Source of the DNA: Eunapius fragilis
Lineage: Eukaryota > Porifera > Demospongiae > Spongillida > Spongillidae
Length of the DNA: 64,000 bases
Assembly: GCA_963681505.1 (NCBI GenBank)
Contig: OY811975.1
Span: forward strand, 457,501 to 521,500
Direction of reading: 5' to 3'
The translations under genes and the position numbers were made by a program. This document shows positions 23,215-34,755 of this stretch, one piece after another. Each line of letters begins with the position of its first letter. Within the stretch, counting starts at the first letter, position 1. The notes below the pieces were generated by a model. It saw only the letters and a list, made by a program, of their open reading frames with translations. It made no database searches and was not told where the DNA came from.

Positions 23215-26200
23215 ATGGCTGCACACAATGACGAAGATGACGGTGATTGTGAACAAAGTACCTACGAAAGCAAAGTCGCCACCCACATATCCCTCGAGGA
23301 GCAGAAACTGAAGCAGCTGAACAAGGATCTGAATGCAGCAGTGTCTCAAGCAGAGAAAGAGAAAGCGTTTCGCGAGTGTCTTGTCAGCATTTCTGACCAG
23401 AAGACAAGCGAATTCTTACACAGTCCAAATGAAAAGTGTCATGAAAAGTGGGAAGCTTTCCGTAACCAGTTTTCTGTGATCCTGTCGTCTTTAGCGAAAA
23501 AGCATGGATGCATGCACATCATCGTGGAGGAGCTCGATAAGTCATGGGTAGACGAGATGCAGCTAGGCTCAGGGCTTCGAATGCAACCACTGGATGAAAT
23601 CATGTGTGCCAATTGCATCCCGACACTAACTGGGAATTGTGTCACTGCGTGTGAGAAGCGAGGGATGATGGCCTGTTCAGGGTGCCACCTGGTGAAATAT
23701 TGTTCCCAGACATGTCAGAAGAAGCATTGGCCAGTACATAAGATTGACTGCAAATCCAGGTATGCTGAGACGGACTGGCTGGAGGGCAGCATGTATGATA
23801 CAACTGCAGAGGATGCCAGTGGGGAGGAAATGTCCCAGATTGTGGATCGAAGATTCCATTCAAAGGCTATCCAGTTTCCATCGAGTGCTTCTAGCCTCCC
23901 AACACCATGCAGTGCATGCCTCGCTGAGAGTGGGGACCTGAGTGACATGGTGCATACAATCCTGAGTGTTCCAGATGGATACAAGGGTGAGATCACCCTG
24001 CATCTCAACCATCCATCATCTAGCATAGCTTTCTGCAATCTGCTGTCACTGCTAGCCATGGGCATTCTCGGAGAGTTGAGTTGTGACATGCTGATACAAT
24101 TGTGGTATTCAGTTGCGATGACTAGCGAACAAATGTTGAACTTCTTTAAAATGCTCAACAAGCTAGTGGAGGACTCTGAGAGAAAGGTGACTAAAGGTCC
24201 ATACTGTGCATCTTTGCCCAAACTGTCACAAGTCATGTTCACAGTTGACCTTGAGATGAAGCAATGGTTAGTGATATTGACTGAGTATACCTTTGAAAGA
24301 TCAAGAGACATTGTAAAGTGCATGGAAGATCGGAGTAAGCACTTGTTCAGCCCTCAAGGCAAACAATAGGCTGTTGAGATGCTCACCACACTGTCCCCTC
24401 ACCAGAGAGTCTCGTGGGACAACTTTGTGCAGCTGGGCATGTTGCTCCCTCTAGGAGCACTCAATACACATCACAATGTGATGAACCCATTCCTGTTTGA
24501 TGTTGATCATCACTGGAGGCCAGAACGACAGCTTGATCCTCTACAGTGCTGGTCGAGGGCTGAGACCATTGCTACAGGGGAGGAGTGTCGGGTACCCAGC
24601 AATGATATTTACGGTGCATTGTTCTTCCTTATTCGGAAAAAGCTCTCTGCATGCATCCAGAAGCTAAGCAAGCAGAGGTTTCACATCATTGTCACCTGCT
24701 GTGAGCCGAGTGCTCTCGTGCATCGACTTCAACAATCCAAGACAGCAATGCACTATATCTCAGGGGTGGACGCTACACAGCTGCAGTATACACATTCAGA
24801 TGATCGGGACCTCAAGGCCCTCAGTATTAGGGCTCTGAAGGAGATTATTCAGGGTGCAGGCCTATCATTAGAAGGATGCCTGGAGAAGAGTGATCTTGTG
24901 GCTCGTGCTGCCTTGATTCTCGGACGTGGTGCACCATCCAATGGTAAGGATTCCACTGTAGTAGACACAACATTGCCTCCCACACAACAACAACCTGATG
25001 AGGCAAGCGAGCAGAGAAGGTTCATAAAGGCTCGAGCAAACCTTGATCCTCCCGATATCCTTGCTATCTGCTATCTCGCGGAGTTTGGTGATTTGACATG
25101 GATGCAGAAAGGTGTGGAAATGTCGATTCCTAAATGTCTCGCCCTCTATGGCTGGCATCAACTGTCTTTGTTCAGTGACGTGCATGCACTGAGTGCCTTA
25201 TCACATCTGCAGCGAGCAAAAGACATGAAGAATGCCGAAGGGCTCCTTTTCTGGGGTTTGGCTATGGAGAGTGCATATGGAGACGCCACTGACACTCGCT
25301 CAGAAGCTTGGACCTGCTACCATGAGTCTGCATGCCTCGGAGATCATTCTGCCATGTTTAATGTTGCACATGTCTTGGCAGCTCGTGGAGATCACAAACA
25401 GGCAGTTGGATGGTGGAAAAAGGCGAAACAGCATGGGCCTTCGTTGTTTGAGCTGTATCGCTGTTACCATCATGGGCATGGCTGCACACAAGACGATCTG
25501 GAAGCGAGTAAGTACTTGCGGCAGGCTGCAGATGAAGGCTATGGCCCTGCATGTGCTACCTTGAGTGAGTGGTATGGGTCTGGCTGGGAGAATGTGCTTC
25601 GTAAGAACCCAGAGAAACAAGCACATTGGCACAAGCAGGCCACCATCTCATCAGAGAAGCATCCTCTACCTCTCTGTACACTGCGGAGCTTACTTGGAAC
25701 AAATGCGACTCCAGCCTGGTGGAAGTCCCTAAGAACAGTGGTGGAATTGATGGAACCATGTGATGGAGGAACCAAGTCTGAAGCCACATCAGGTGTTAAA
25801 GTAGATAATACATTAGACACATTGAAGTTCGCTAGTGAGGGAGCAGAGAAATTTATGATGCAAATGAGATCAACAAACTCTAATGGAGGTGGCATGGGTG
25901 ACTTCGGTTTGACTCCATTATATCATTCATTTCTTCTGAGAGCAGAGAGCTTGGCTCTAACATCAGATGAACGGCTGCAGCTGCAGGGCATCGTGCAGGA
26001 AATCACAGACGTTCTGACCAGCAGCAGAGTGATTGCCTCGGTGGAAGTATGTGGTTCATATGGGAAAGGCACTGCTGTGAGTGGTTGTGCTGACCTGGAC
26101 ATGGTGGCAGTGGCTGTGAAATGCTTTGAGAGTGATATGTACCTGTCTCTGCAGTGCCATGTAGCCACTCTACTCAAAGACAACCTCAAGGTGGATTTAC

Positions 26201-29200
26201 AGTATAAGCCACTGGCTATATCCTTCACATACAAGCTTGTGGAGATCGATGTGGTACTAGCTAGCCCCAACATTGAGCCCATTTCACAGTGTTTCCTTCC
26301 ACCACGTCCACGCTTCTTTCGTAGGCCCTCATTATCTGTTCGAGAGTGTGCCTTCCTTCGTGCACAGCCCCCTCTGTTTGGTGCTGTTGTGCGACTATTG
26401 AAAAAGTGGCGAGCAAGTGCAGAGAACTGGCCTCGTGGCTGCAAGCCGCGTTCCTATTTACTGGAACTCATTGCATTAGCAGCAGTTCAGAAAGTTGATG
26501 TTGTGCGGTTAACTGAAGAAACTGTCCGTGATGGCTTTGTCACTTCACTTGAGTTGCTGCTGCAAGTAATCAGTGGCAGTCTGAAGCTGTACTGGGTTGA
26601 TAACTACCCTGAATATAGCATCCAGTTTGAGAATCATGATGGGCCAATCATGATGGATCCCTTTGATCCCACCAACAACTTGGCTGGGCTACTTCAGATC
26701 CAGGATTGGCGTCCCCTGAGCCAGCTGGCTGAGCAGACCCTCATTGCAATAAGAGATCACAACCTCATGCAGAGAGACATCCATATTACACCAACCACTG
26801 AGCAAAGTGTGTCTGCTATCTCTCCTCAGTATAGGTTTTCATGCTTTGTTCTCAGGGCAGAGCAGTTAATGAGAGCTGGAGATCTGGAGGAAGCACTAGA
26901 TGCCCTGGCAGCTGCATCACATATTGACAGCTCAAACATAAAACTGCAAAGCATGTGGCATGAGTGCATCACACAACTGTGTGTGGAAGAATGTGAGGCA
27001 AAGCAATCGTCATTAACAGAAGCTGAGTTGCTTTTGAGATTGAAGGATGCTGTTGCAGATTCAGATCTAGTGACAGGGTTTGATAAGAAAAACCGAGAAG
27101 CAAAACCACCTGATTTCATCTCCAAGGACATGGACGCATGTGAGGAGATGGACATCCCATTCTTGGCTTACATGCTTTCACGTAATGAGGCAGATAGTGA
27201 TTCCTCAGAAGAGGAAGACATCCCACGGATGGGGAAGCTGTTCCCTGAGGCCAGTGAAGGCGAGCTCTACATTCCTATCACCAGTCTAGTTTGGAAATCA
27301 GCTTTGAAGGAGGGAATGTACGTTATATGGTTGATGTTGAAGCAACGGATCGACAAGATGCCTTCAAAAGAGCAGCGAGATATAAACACGAGGGCAAGTC
27401 TGCAGTCTGTGTTGGCACATCATGCATTTCATGTGGGTAAGGATGTTATTGGCCTTGATCGTATGACAGCTTCCATCCTGGTAACAGATCGAACTGTATT
27501 GCACCGTGAGTTACATGCCCTAGCCCTCACTGCTGCTAAACGTGTGATAGGAGAAGCTTCTTCAGAGATGCAGGTCTTACCTCACTGTGGCCTCAGTCTG
27601 CAAGTGGCAGCCAGCATTGTCCATGTGCACTTACATGTGATGAGGAAGGCATGGGCCAAGGCTTTTGAAGCTCTGAAGCCTCTATTGGAACGAGATGACT
27701 TGTGGAATCGAGCTGATGTTTGTCATTTTATTGGGAGTAGCTTGTTGTGGACACGTGATTATGAAGCAGCCATGTTTTGGTTTGAGCAAGGGATCACAGC
27801 AGACCCCACCTTTCGTATGAATCTCTTTGCACTCGGGTATGTAATGATTCGCGCAAAGTCAACAAATGAAGCCGACCCAGAGCGAAAGTCACATATCATG
27901 AAGACTGCAGAGAAGCACTTGTGGCAGTACATCAAGCAAGGGGTCCCAGAAGACTTGAAACGTAGTGATGCATTGTACGAGCTGGTCCTTGTGGCTATGC
28001 TTTCATCAAACTTTCAGGAGGCTCATGACAGATTAGAGATGGCTATTGAGGCAGATATCAGGCGTACTCAGATCTACAATGAACCCAGCATCAATAGTGC
28101 TAAGCAGTGTCTGCTGGTGATTGCAACTGAAATGGAGCTGTTTGAAAAGATGACGGGAGCCATGCATAAAGCTTCTGAGCAAGTGTCAGTGACGCCTCCA
28201 TATGCACTCTCCATAGCTAAAGACAATCCTGAGATGAATCTATTTTATGACACTCTGCGAACAAAACTGTGTGGAAGCCCACTCCTGATTACTGTTGATC
28301 GTGCGACACAACTGAAGAATTTGTCGAGAGTACGCCTCCATAAAATGAAGGATTACTTCTCTCAGAAGATGACCACATCATTCTGGAGTGGCGACAAATT
28401 GGAGTCTGAATATGCTGCTAACATTCTAAAGACTCTGACAAAACATGAAGACAGTAATGACAGTGTTGACAGGGAAGATAAAAATAAGCAAGCGGAGAAG
28501 CAAAAGGACATGCAGCAGATTGTGGTGGACTGTGAAGGGTCTGGGGAATTCCTTTCATTGGGGGAAGCACTCAGGAGTGGTTGTGTTGCCACTGACACAG
28601 TGATCACAATGAAAGGAGGCACGTACAAGGAGAACATAGGCCTAATTCACATTGTGCATGAACACCTCACCATACAAGCAGCGAGCAGTAAAGAGAAGGT
28701 TGTTATCCAGACATATGGTGGGATCCGAGTGAAGGCCAATCATGTGACCCTGTCAGGGCTATCGGTGGACCTTCTGAGTCCCAAAGGTCATGACGGTGTA
28801 GAAGAATTGTATGGTCATGCCATCCATGTACAAGCAGGCACAGCCGTGGTGCTGGAAAACTGCAGTGCTACTAGTGCAACAGGTGCAGCAATCTGTGTAG
28901 GGGACAAGGTGTGCTCTGGTAAGGTCGAGGTTACCATGGTGATGTGCAATGCAAGATCTAGTGTTGGCAATGCTATCATTTGCATGGGTTCACACACCCA
29001 GTTGCAGTTACAGCAGTGCAATGCCAGTCACTCCAAGAGTGGGCTGGAGGTGCGAATGGGTGCCACAGCTCATGTGAGAAGCTCACACTTTTCTTGCAAT
29101 GAGAATTTTGGTGTGTTTGTGTGGCAACATGCAAGTGCAGAGACAGTTATTGGACCAGATAATGTCATCCAGGACAATCAAGGCTCAGGAGTCATACTGG

Positions 29201-29655
29201 CAGCATGGGGCATCCTCTTTCATCGTAACAAGGTCAGTGGGAATAAGTTGTATGGGGTCACTGTTGAGACTGGTTTCAAAGATGTTGAGGTCAAGGTAGA
29301 AGACTGTGAACTCTCTCAGAATGGCTTGGGTGGAGTCCAATTCTGTGGGGAAACATGTGGTGTCATCTCTGGTTGTTGCATAGAGAAGAACAATCAGTGT
29401 GGCATCATGGTGGGCATGGGTGTGGAGAAGTTGAGCATTATAGGCAACCGAATCCAAGGCAATTACTCACCGCAAGAAACTGGCATAGTGATGTTAGGCA
29501 GAGCAAAAGTGGCAGATGATAACGAGTTCAGCAACAATCAGATGACTCTTGAAAAGGCAGTAGAGTTTATCAAGCCAAAAACAGAAAAAGCAAAAGAGTG
29601 CGAACACCATCAAAGAAGGCATGCAGGTAAGTTGCGCCATGACAATTTAATGTAA
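23215..29655 (+). CDS. MYND / Sel1 / OAS-like nucleotidyltransferase / TPR / beta-helix giant protein
   Basis: Probable cytosolic nucleotide-polymerising sensor. The start ATG 23215 lies in a GTGATGG context. The N-terminus has a coiled coil, then a MYND zinc finger near residues 130-180 (CANC, CSGC, YCSQTCQKKHWPVHKIDC). Sel1-like repeats span about 25204-25640 (FWGLAMESAYG, SKYLRQAADEGYGPA). An OAS-type fold follows at about 25930-26760: GSYGKGTAVSG, Asp-Leu-Asp at 26092-26100, a third Asp in VEIDVV at 26248, and the OAS1-C-like KPRSYLLELIALAA. All three catalytic acids are present. TPR-like helices occupy 27600-27900, and a right-handed parallel beta-helix of Asn/Gly/Cys-rich coils 28507-29560. 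An in-frame TAG at 24367 splits the frame unless a predicted 93-nt intron is removed; with removal the product is about 2,115 residues. A GTAAGT donor near 29625 may lead to a last exon. OAS proteins are known in sponges; I know no family with this architecture. Confidence 0.8.
24313..24405 (+). other. Candidate 93-nt intron carrying the only in-frame stop
   Basis: GTAAAG at 24313 follows an ATT codon in phase 0. A pyrimidine-rich CTGTCCCCTCACCAG ends at 24405, and the next codons (RVSWDNFVQLG) continue the same frame. The length is a multiple of three. Its removal deletes TAG 24367-24369; its retention ends the protein after the MYND part. The alternatives are stop-codon readthrough, a nonsense allele, or two separate genes. 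Confidence 0.5.
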
Positions 29656-30230
29656 ACAAACCATCAGCCATACTTCTACAGTAAGCAGCAACTTTTTAAC
29701 CCTGAAAGAAAAAAAGTTGTCCCATTGAACGTAATAAATAAGTTATTATAAATTCAGTGCTCAGTTTAAAACAATGGGAACTGCATAAAAAGGGCTTAGT
29801 CAAATACTAAATCACAAATTTCTGAAAACATGGAAAAACGTATTTCGAATCCCTGTTAAGTATTGCCATTTTCTTTTTGGAAGGGCAGTTATGTAACATC
29901 TTTAATTAGTGCACTTATGATCACCACAACAGGTTTCAGCATAGATGACATCATTCCCAGTATCCAAGCAACACAGAGTACATCAGCTGTCAATGGTAAG
30001 ATAACCAACTACCAGAATACACTACTAGTAACTGTTATTATATGTGTGCTTATAGTTACCATGCCAACTGGTCCAGTGCTCATGGTATGCAGGATTAGAT
30101 ATCCCTGACATCATTGTGACTGAACTGCCTTAAAAGGGGAGGGGGGTGGTGGTGGGGGGGGGGGGGGGCTATGGATGGGTGGGTGGTGGGGGTGGCAGAA
30201 GAGGTAGATACCTAGCTAGGGACTAGGTGG
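29656..30230. other. 3' flank of the OAS-like gene
   Basis: AATAAA at 29733-29738 is a plausible polyadenylation signal. A small exon-like piece (acceptor TTTCAG near 29939, donor GTAAG near 29997) would, if spliced from the 29625 donor, add one residue and then a stop. GT-rich and G-run DNA follows to 30190. No other gene is seen. Confidence 0.4.
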
Positions 30231-30410
30231 TTAGCCATGAGAGGATACCTAGGTAGAGGGACTTGGTGGTTAGCCATGAGAGGATACCTAGGTAGGGGGA
30301 CTTGGTGGTTAGTCATGAGAGGATACCTAGGTAGGGGGACTTGGTGGTTAGTCATGAGAGGATACCTAGGTAGGGGGACTTGGTGGTTAGCCATGAGAGG
30401 ATACCTAGCA
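30231..30410. repeat. 39-bp minisatellite, forward block
   Basis: Four to five units of CCATGAGAGGATACCTAGGT plus AGGGGGACTTGGTGGTTAG. The same unit appears inverted at 31446-32316. The 39-bp length keeps frames open on both strands. Confidence 0.9.
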
Positions 30411-30411
30411 A

Positions 30412-31377
30412 GGGCGTCGGAAGGTAAAATACGTTGGTCCGGCAAACAAATAAACAATGAGGTGGGTGGACTCGGAGAGGCCCGCCCACAGCAACGGAAT
30501 GTGGAGCGCTGCAGATGCTTTCCGATCTGGGTCTGGGGTTTCGCCCCAGTTTTGCCAGTTGTGCATTATTAATGCAAGGAATGACTAGCAGCGTTAAGTG
30601 CTCGAACTTGGGGTTATGATCACGTGAGAGGTTTCCAATCCATATCACCGGTCTAGTCTTTAACTCTTTGGACGCCAAGTGTGTATTCATGCGTACGCAC
30701 ACAACTGTTATAATACCATTCATGTATAAATTAGATCTTACATGGGAATTACGTGTGTTGATCATTCACAATTCCATGATGCATGCAAATGCTTGCTGCA
30801 CTTGTACCCTTATAAGTACATGTACAAGGTACCTATGCTCCTTACACCTACTAATCAACACCATTATTCAGATGACTGCATCAGCTAGGAATGTGTAACT
30901 AATTGACCATCACTAGTGCTTAAATTGCCAGTTCACTTCCCTCTTTTGCCTGGTTCATATCATGGTAGTAGCAACAGAAGGTGCCAGTAAGTTGTAATGG
31001 ACAAACAAAATATACTTACACTGAGACCACAAATGCTCAAACATTTTATGATTACGAGGTTACATGCATGCAAGTCAGTATTGTGTGTATGGACAATGGT
31101 ATTCAAGTGATTCTATAGTCACAACACAACACAGCAATGCATGGTTGTGTGAACATGCATGTATATATGCAATTGGCGTTCAAACAGTTAAAGTTAATTC
31201 GATGCTTGCCCCAAACAATTTAATTGTAGTGAAATACACCCCCAAAATGGCAAATAAAAACAATTGCTGTGACGTTTTGAATGTTTATCGATACCCATGT
31301 TACCTTATTCATATTATTTATTTTTTAGAAAATATTGGTCCGGCGGCCGCCGGACCTGCCGGACCGGTTCCGACGCC
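30412..31377. mobile_element. Insertion of ~970 bp inside the 39-bp minisatellite
   Basis: Left end GGGCGTCGGAAGG and right end TTCCGACGCC are inverted, with inverted GGTCCGG words just inside both ends. Minisatellite units resume immediately on both sides. The interior is AT-rich with no recognisable protein. No clear target duplication is seen, so boundaries are approximate. Confidence 0.55.
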
Positions 31378-31379
31378 GA

Positions 31380-32316
31380 TGCCTAGGTAGGGGGACTTGG
31401 TGGTTAGCCATGAGAGGATACTAGGGGAACTTGGTGGTTAGCCCCCTAAGTCCCCCTACCTAGGTAACCTCTCATGGCTAACCACCACGTCCCCCTACCT
31501 CTCATGGCTAACCACCAAGTCCCCCTACCTAGGTATCCTCTCAAGGCTAACCACCAAGTCCACCTACCTAGGTATCCTCTCATGGCTAACCACCAAGTCC
31601 CCCTACCTAGGTATCCTCTCATGACTAACCACCAAGTCCACCTGCCTAGGTATCCTCTCATGGCTAACCACCAAGTCCCCCTACCTAGGTATCCTCTCAT
31701 GACTAACCACCAAGTCCCCCTACCTAGGTATCCTCTCATGGCTAACCACCAAGTCCCCCTACATAGGCATCCTCTCATGGCTAACCACCAAGTCCCCCTA
31801 CTAGGTATCCTCTCATGGCTAACCACCAAGTCCCCTACCTAGGTATCATCTCATGACTAATCACCAAGTCCACCTACCTAGGTATCCTCTCATGACTAAC
31901 CACCAAGTCCACCTACCTAGGTATCCTCTGATGGCTAACCACCAAGTCCCCCTACCTAGGTATCCTCTCATGACTAACCACCAAGTCCCCCTACCTAGGT
32001 ATCCTCTCATGGCTAACCACCAAGTCCCCCTACATAGGCATCCTCTCATGGCTAACCACCAAGTCCCCCTACTAGGTATCCTCTCATGGCTAACCACCAA
32101 GTCCCCTACCTAGGTATCATCTCATGACTAATCACCAAGTCCACCTACCTAGGTATCCTCTCATGACTAACCACCAAGTCCACCTACCTAGGTATCCTCT
32201 GATGGCTAACCACCAAGTCCCCCTACCTAGGTATCCTCTCATGGCTAACCACCAAGTCCCCCTACCTAGGTATCCTCTCATGCCTAACCCCCATGTCCCC
32301 CTACCTAGGTATCCTC
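31380..32316. repeat. 39-bp minisatellite, inverted block reaching a myosin exon
   Basis: After about 65 bp in forward orientation the array flips near 31445 and runs for about 22 units as CTACCTAGGTATCCTCTCAT plus GGCTAACCACCAAGTCCCC. A larger block (about 31710-31860) is repeated at 31980-32130. The last unit merges into the myosin V exon: the exon's opening GTATCCTCTCATGGCT is the repeat's own sequence. Confidence 0.85.
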
Positions 32317-34755
32317 TCATGGCTGGACAAAGACCTCCACCTTCTGCTCAACACTCTGGTGATGGACATGAAGCCAGATCAGGTGGAAGGCCACACACCC
32401 TGCATAGTGGCTCACATGATCTTCATGTGCCTGCGTTATCCCGATCACTGCCATAAGAAGGAATTGACCACTGGGTTCATCCAGGAAGTAATCAAGGCTA
32501 TTAAAGAAGTCAACAAAGTGAGTATAAATGAGTATTGGTGGAGATGGGGTTAGTAAGAAGGGAAGAATGGGGATGGAGGGGTGGGTCCAAGGTTCCTTAT
32601 ATGGTAGTGGTTCATGTTCTGTTCCCAGCTACATCAGAAGGACCCACAGATGTTGGCCTTCTGGTTGGCCAATATAACAGCTCTGTCCCTCCATCTTAGG
32701 CAGTGCACAGGGGACAACAAGGTGAGGGGTGTGGTCAATACTATATAGGTTACAACACCATCATTGTATTGATCATTAAAACCACAATGGTTTACTAGCT
32801 TAACCCTATCATAAACCACACCCACCTTAACCACCTCCCATCATCACTCCACCTCCAGCACCAAACATCCAAGAACCGTTTGACAAACTTTGACCTGACA
32901 GAGTATCACCATCAGCTTAATGACCTGGCTGTTGATATCTACAATCTGATTATAAGGCTGGCCCGCGGACGGATCAAGGCATTAATTAGTAAGTGGGTGT
33001 CTGAATTAATGTTAGAAAAGGAAATTAAGGGAATACTGGTAACCTTAATGTTATAAGGCACTATGCTGCAATACCTATGTGGTATTGTATGAGCCATCAA
33101 TGATAATAAAGGGCCAGGGGTTAATACATGTGATCATGGACATGGTTAATACATGTGATCATGGACATGGTTAATACATGTGATCATGGACATGGTTAAT
33201 ACATGTGATCATGGACATGGTTAATACGTGTGATCATGGACATGGTTAATACCTGTGATCATGGACATGGTTAATACATGTGATCATGGACATGGTTAAC
33301 ACATGTGATCATGGACATGGTTAATACATGTGATCATGGACATGGTTAATACATGTGATCACGGACATGGTTAATACATGTGATCATGGACATGGTTAAT
33401 ACATGTGATCATGGACATGGTTAATACATGTGATCATGGACATGGTTAATACATGTGATCATGGACATGGTTAATACATGTGATCACGGACATGGTTAAT
33501 ACATGTGATCATGGACATGGTGAATACATGTGATCATGGACATGGTTAATACATGCGATCATGGACATGGTCTGTCTCCCCAATGCAGTTCCCTGTATGC
33601 TGGAGTATGAAGGCCTTCAGATGGGTACTGTTGGTAGCATGAAGGGGAACACCAAGGGGAAGGCCAATGTCCCCAAGATGACTGTCATGGATCTGGTGAA
33701 CACACTGGAGGAGATTGTTGGCACATTGGAACATGCACATGTAGACCGCAGCCTTGTAGTGCAGGTGTTAAAGCAGGTATCCTTGTGTGTGCATGTGTGT
33801 GTGTGTGTGCATGTGTGTGTGTGTGTGTGCATGTGTGTGTGTGTGTGCATGTGCATGTGCATGTACCGGTAGATGTTTCCTTCTTTCCAGGCTTACACAT
33901 TTGTCCTCCCAGTCTTTCATATTCCCTCCTCCCCAGTCTTACATATTCCCTCCTCCCCAGCTCTTCTACTACATCAATGGTCACATGCTCAACACCATTA
34001 TGCTGAGGAGGGAGATGTGTCATTGGGAATATGGCCATCAGATCAGGTCTGTCACGTGTTTAGCCTGTCTCCATGGTGATGTGTTCTATTTCTGCTGCCC
34101 CACCCCTCACAGCTACAACCTTAGCCAGTTGGAGGAATGGTGTGTGAAGAGAGGACTGGTAGAGAGTGGTGTGTTAGCTGAGATCAGTCCTGTGTACCAG
34201 ACATGTAAGCTACTTCAGATGAACAAGACCAATGATGTCATGGAGATTACTTCCATCTGCCCCTCACTTAACCCAAAACAGGTATGAACTGGGGAAGAGG
34301 ATGACATGGGTGCATCTTTGGGTCATGGGGGATGGGAGATAAAATGGCAGGAGAGAGTGGGTGAATTATTTGAGTCATATGTACATTTAATTACCTGTGA
34401 CCCCTGTCAATAATATAATTTCCTCTCATTCCATCACTTAATCCTTCCCTCTCTCCTCTCTCTCTCCCAACTCTCCCTCATCCCTCTCCTTCCCCTCCCC
34501 TTCCCTCTCTACTCTCCTCTCCTGTAGGTCCATAAAATTCTAACCCAGTGTGTCAATGACCTTGACGCTCCCTTGCCAGACACAGTATTGAAAGATGTAG
34601 TGATGATGGTTGGCAGCCACAGTGGCTACATCAGGCTGATGGTTTACCTTCTCCACATGTACCCTGTCACCCTTCCCACCACCTCAGTGGATGTTAATTT
34701 TCAGGAGATCACTCTGCCTCCAGGATTGAAAGCAAACTTCCTCACAAAGATATAG
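32309..34755 (+). CDS. MYO5: Myosin V, C-terminal globular tail (DIL domain); 5' part absent
   Basis: Encodes the cargo-binding globular tail of a class V unconventional myosin. Exons are 32309-32517, 32629-32721, 32859-32988, 33589-33776, 33961-34046, 34113-34281 and 34528-34755, with GT..AG borders. Family marks are AHMIFMCLRYPDH, FWLANITALSLHLRQ, RLTNFDLTEYHHQLNDLAVD, QLFYYINGHMLNTIMLRRE, LSQLEEWCVKRGL and the closing LPPGLKANFLTKI. Everything from a short lead-in to the stop matches the tail. The motor, IQ motifs and coiled coil should lie upstream, but that space holds the minisatellite, an insertion and the OAS-like gene. Either the rest is far away, or this tail has been separated from its motor. 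The first acceptor (CTACCTAG at 32308) lies within repeat sequence. Confidence 0.85.
33129..33566. repeat. 25-bp minisatellite in a myosin V intron
   Basis: About 17 near-identical units of TTAATACATGTGATCATGGA plus CATGG. It ends about 20 bp before the acceptor of the exon at 33589. A (TG)n tract follows in the next intron at 33785-33870. Confidence 0.95.

Noticed and set aside
24379..29655. OAS-like part treated as a separate gene starting at ATG 24379
   Set aside because: The upstream frame is the same and only one stop, inside a plausible 3n intron, separates them; one gene is simpler, though not proven.
31446..32316. Proline-rich repeat protein from the 39-bp array
   Set aside because: Open on both strands because 39 is a multiple of three; flanks are intronic and transposon DNA.
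33129..33566. CRISPR-like regular array of 25-bp units
   Set aside because: No unique spacers between the units; head-to-tail identical repeats in an animal intron, so a minisatellite.
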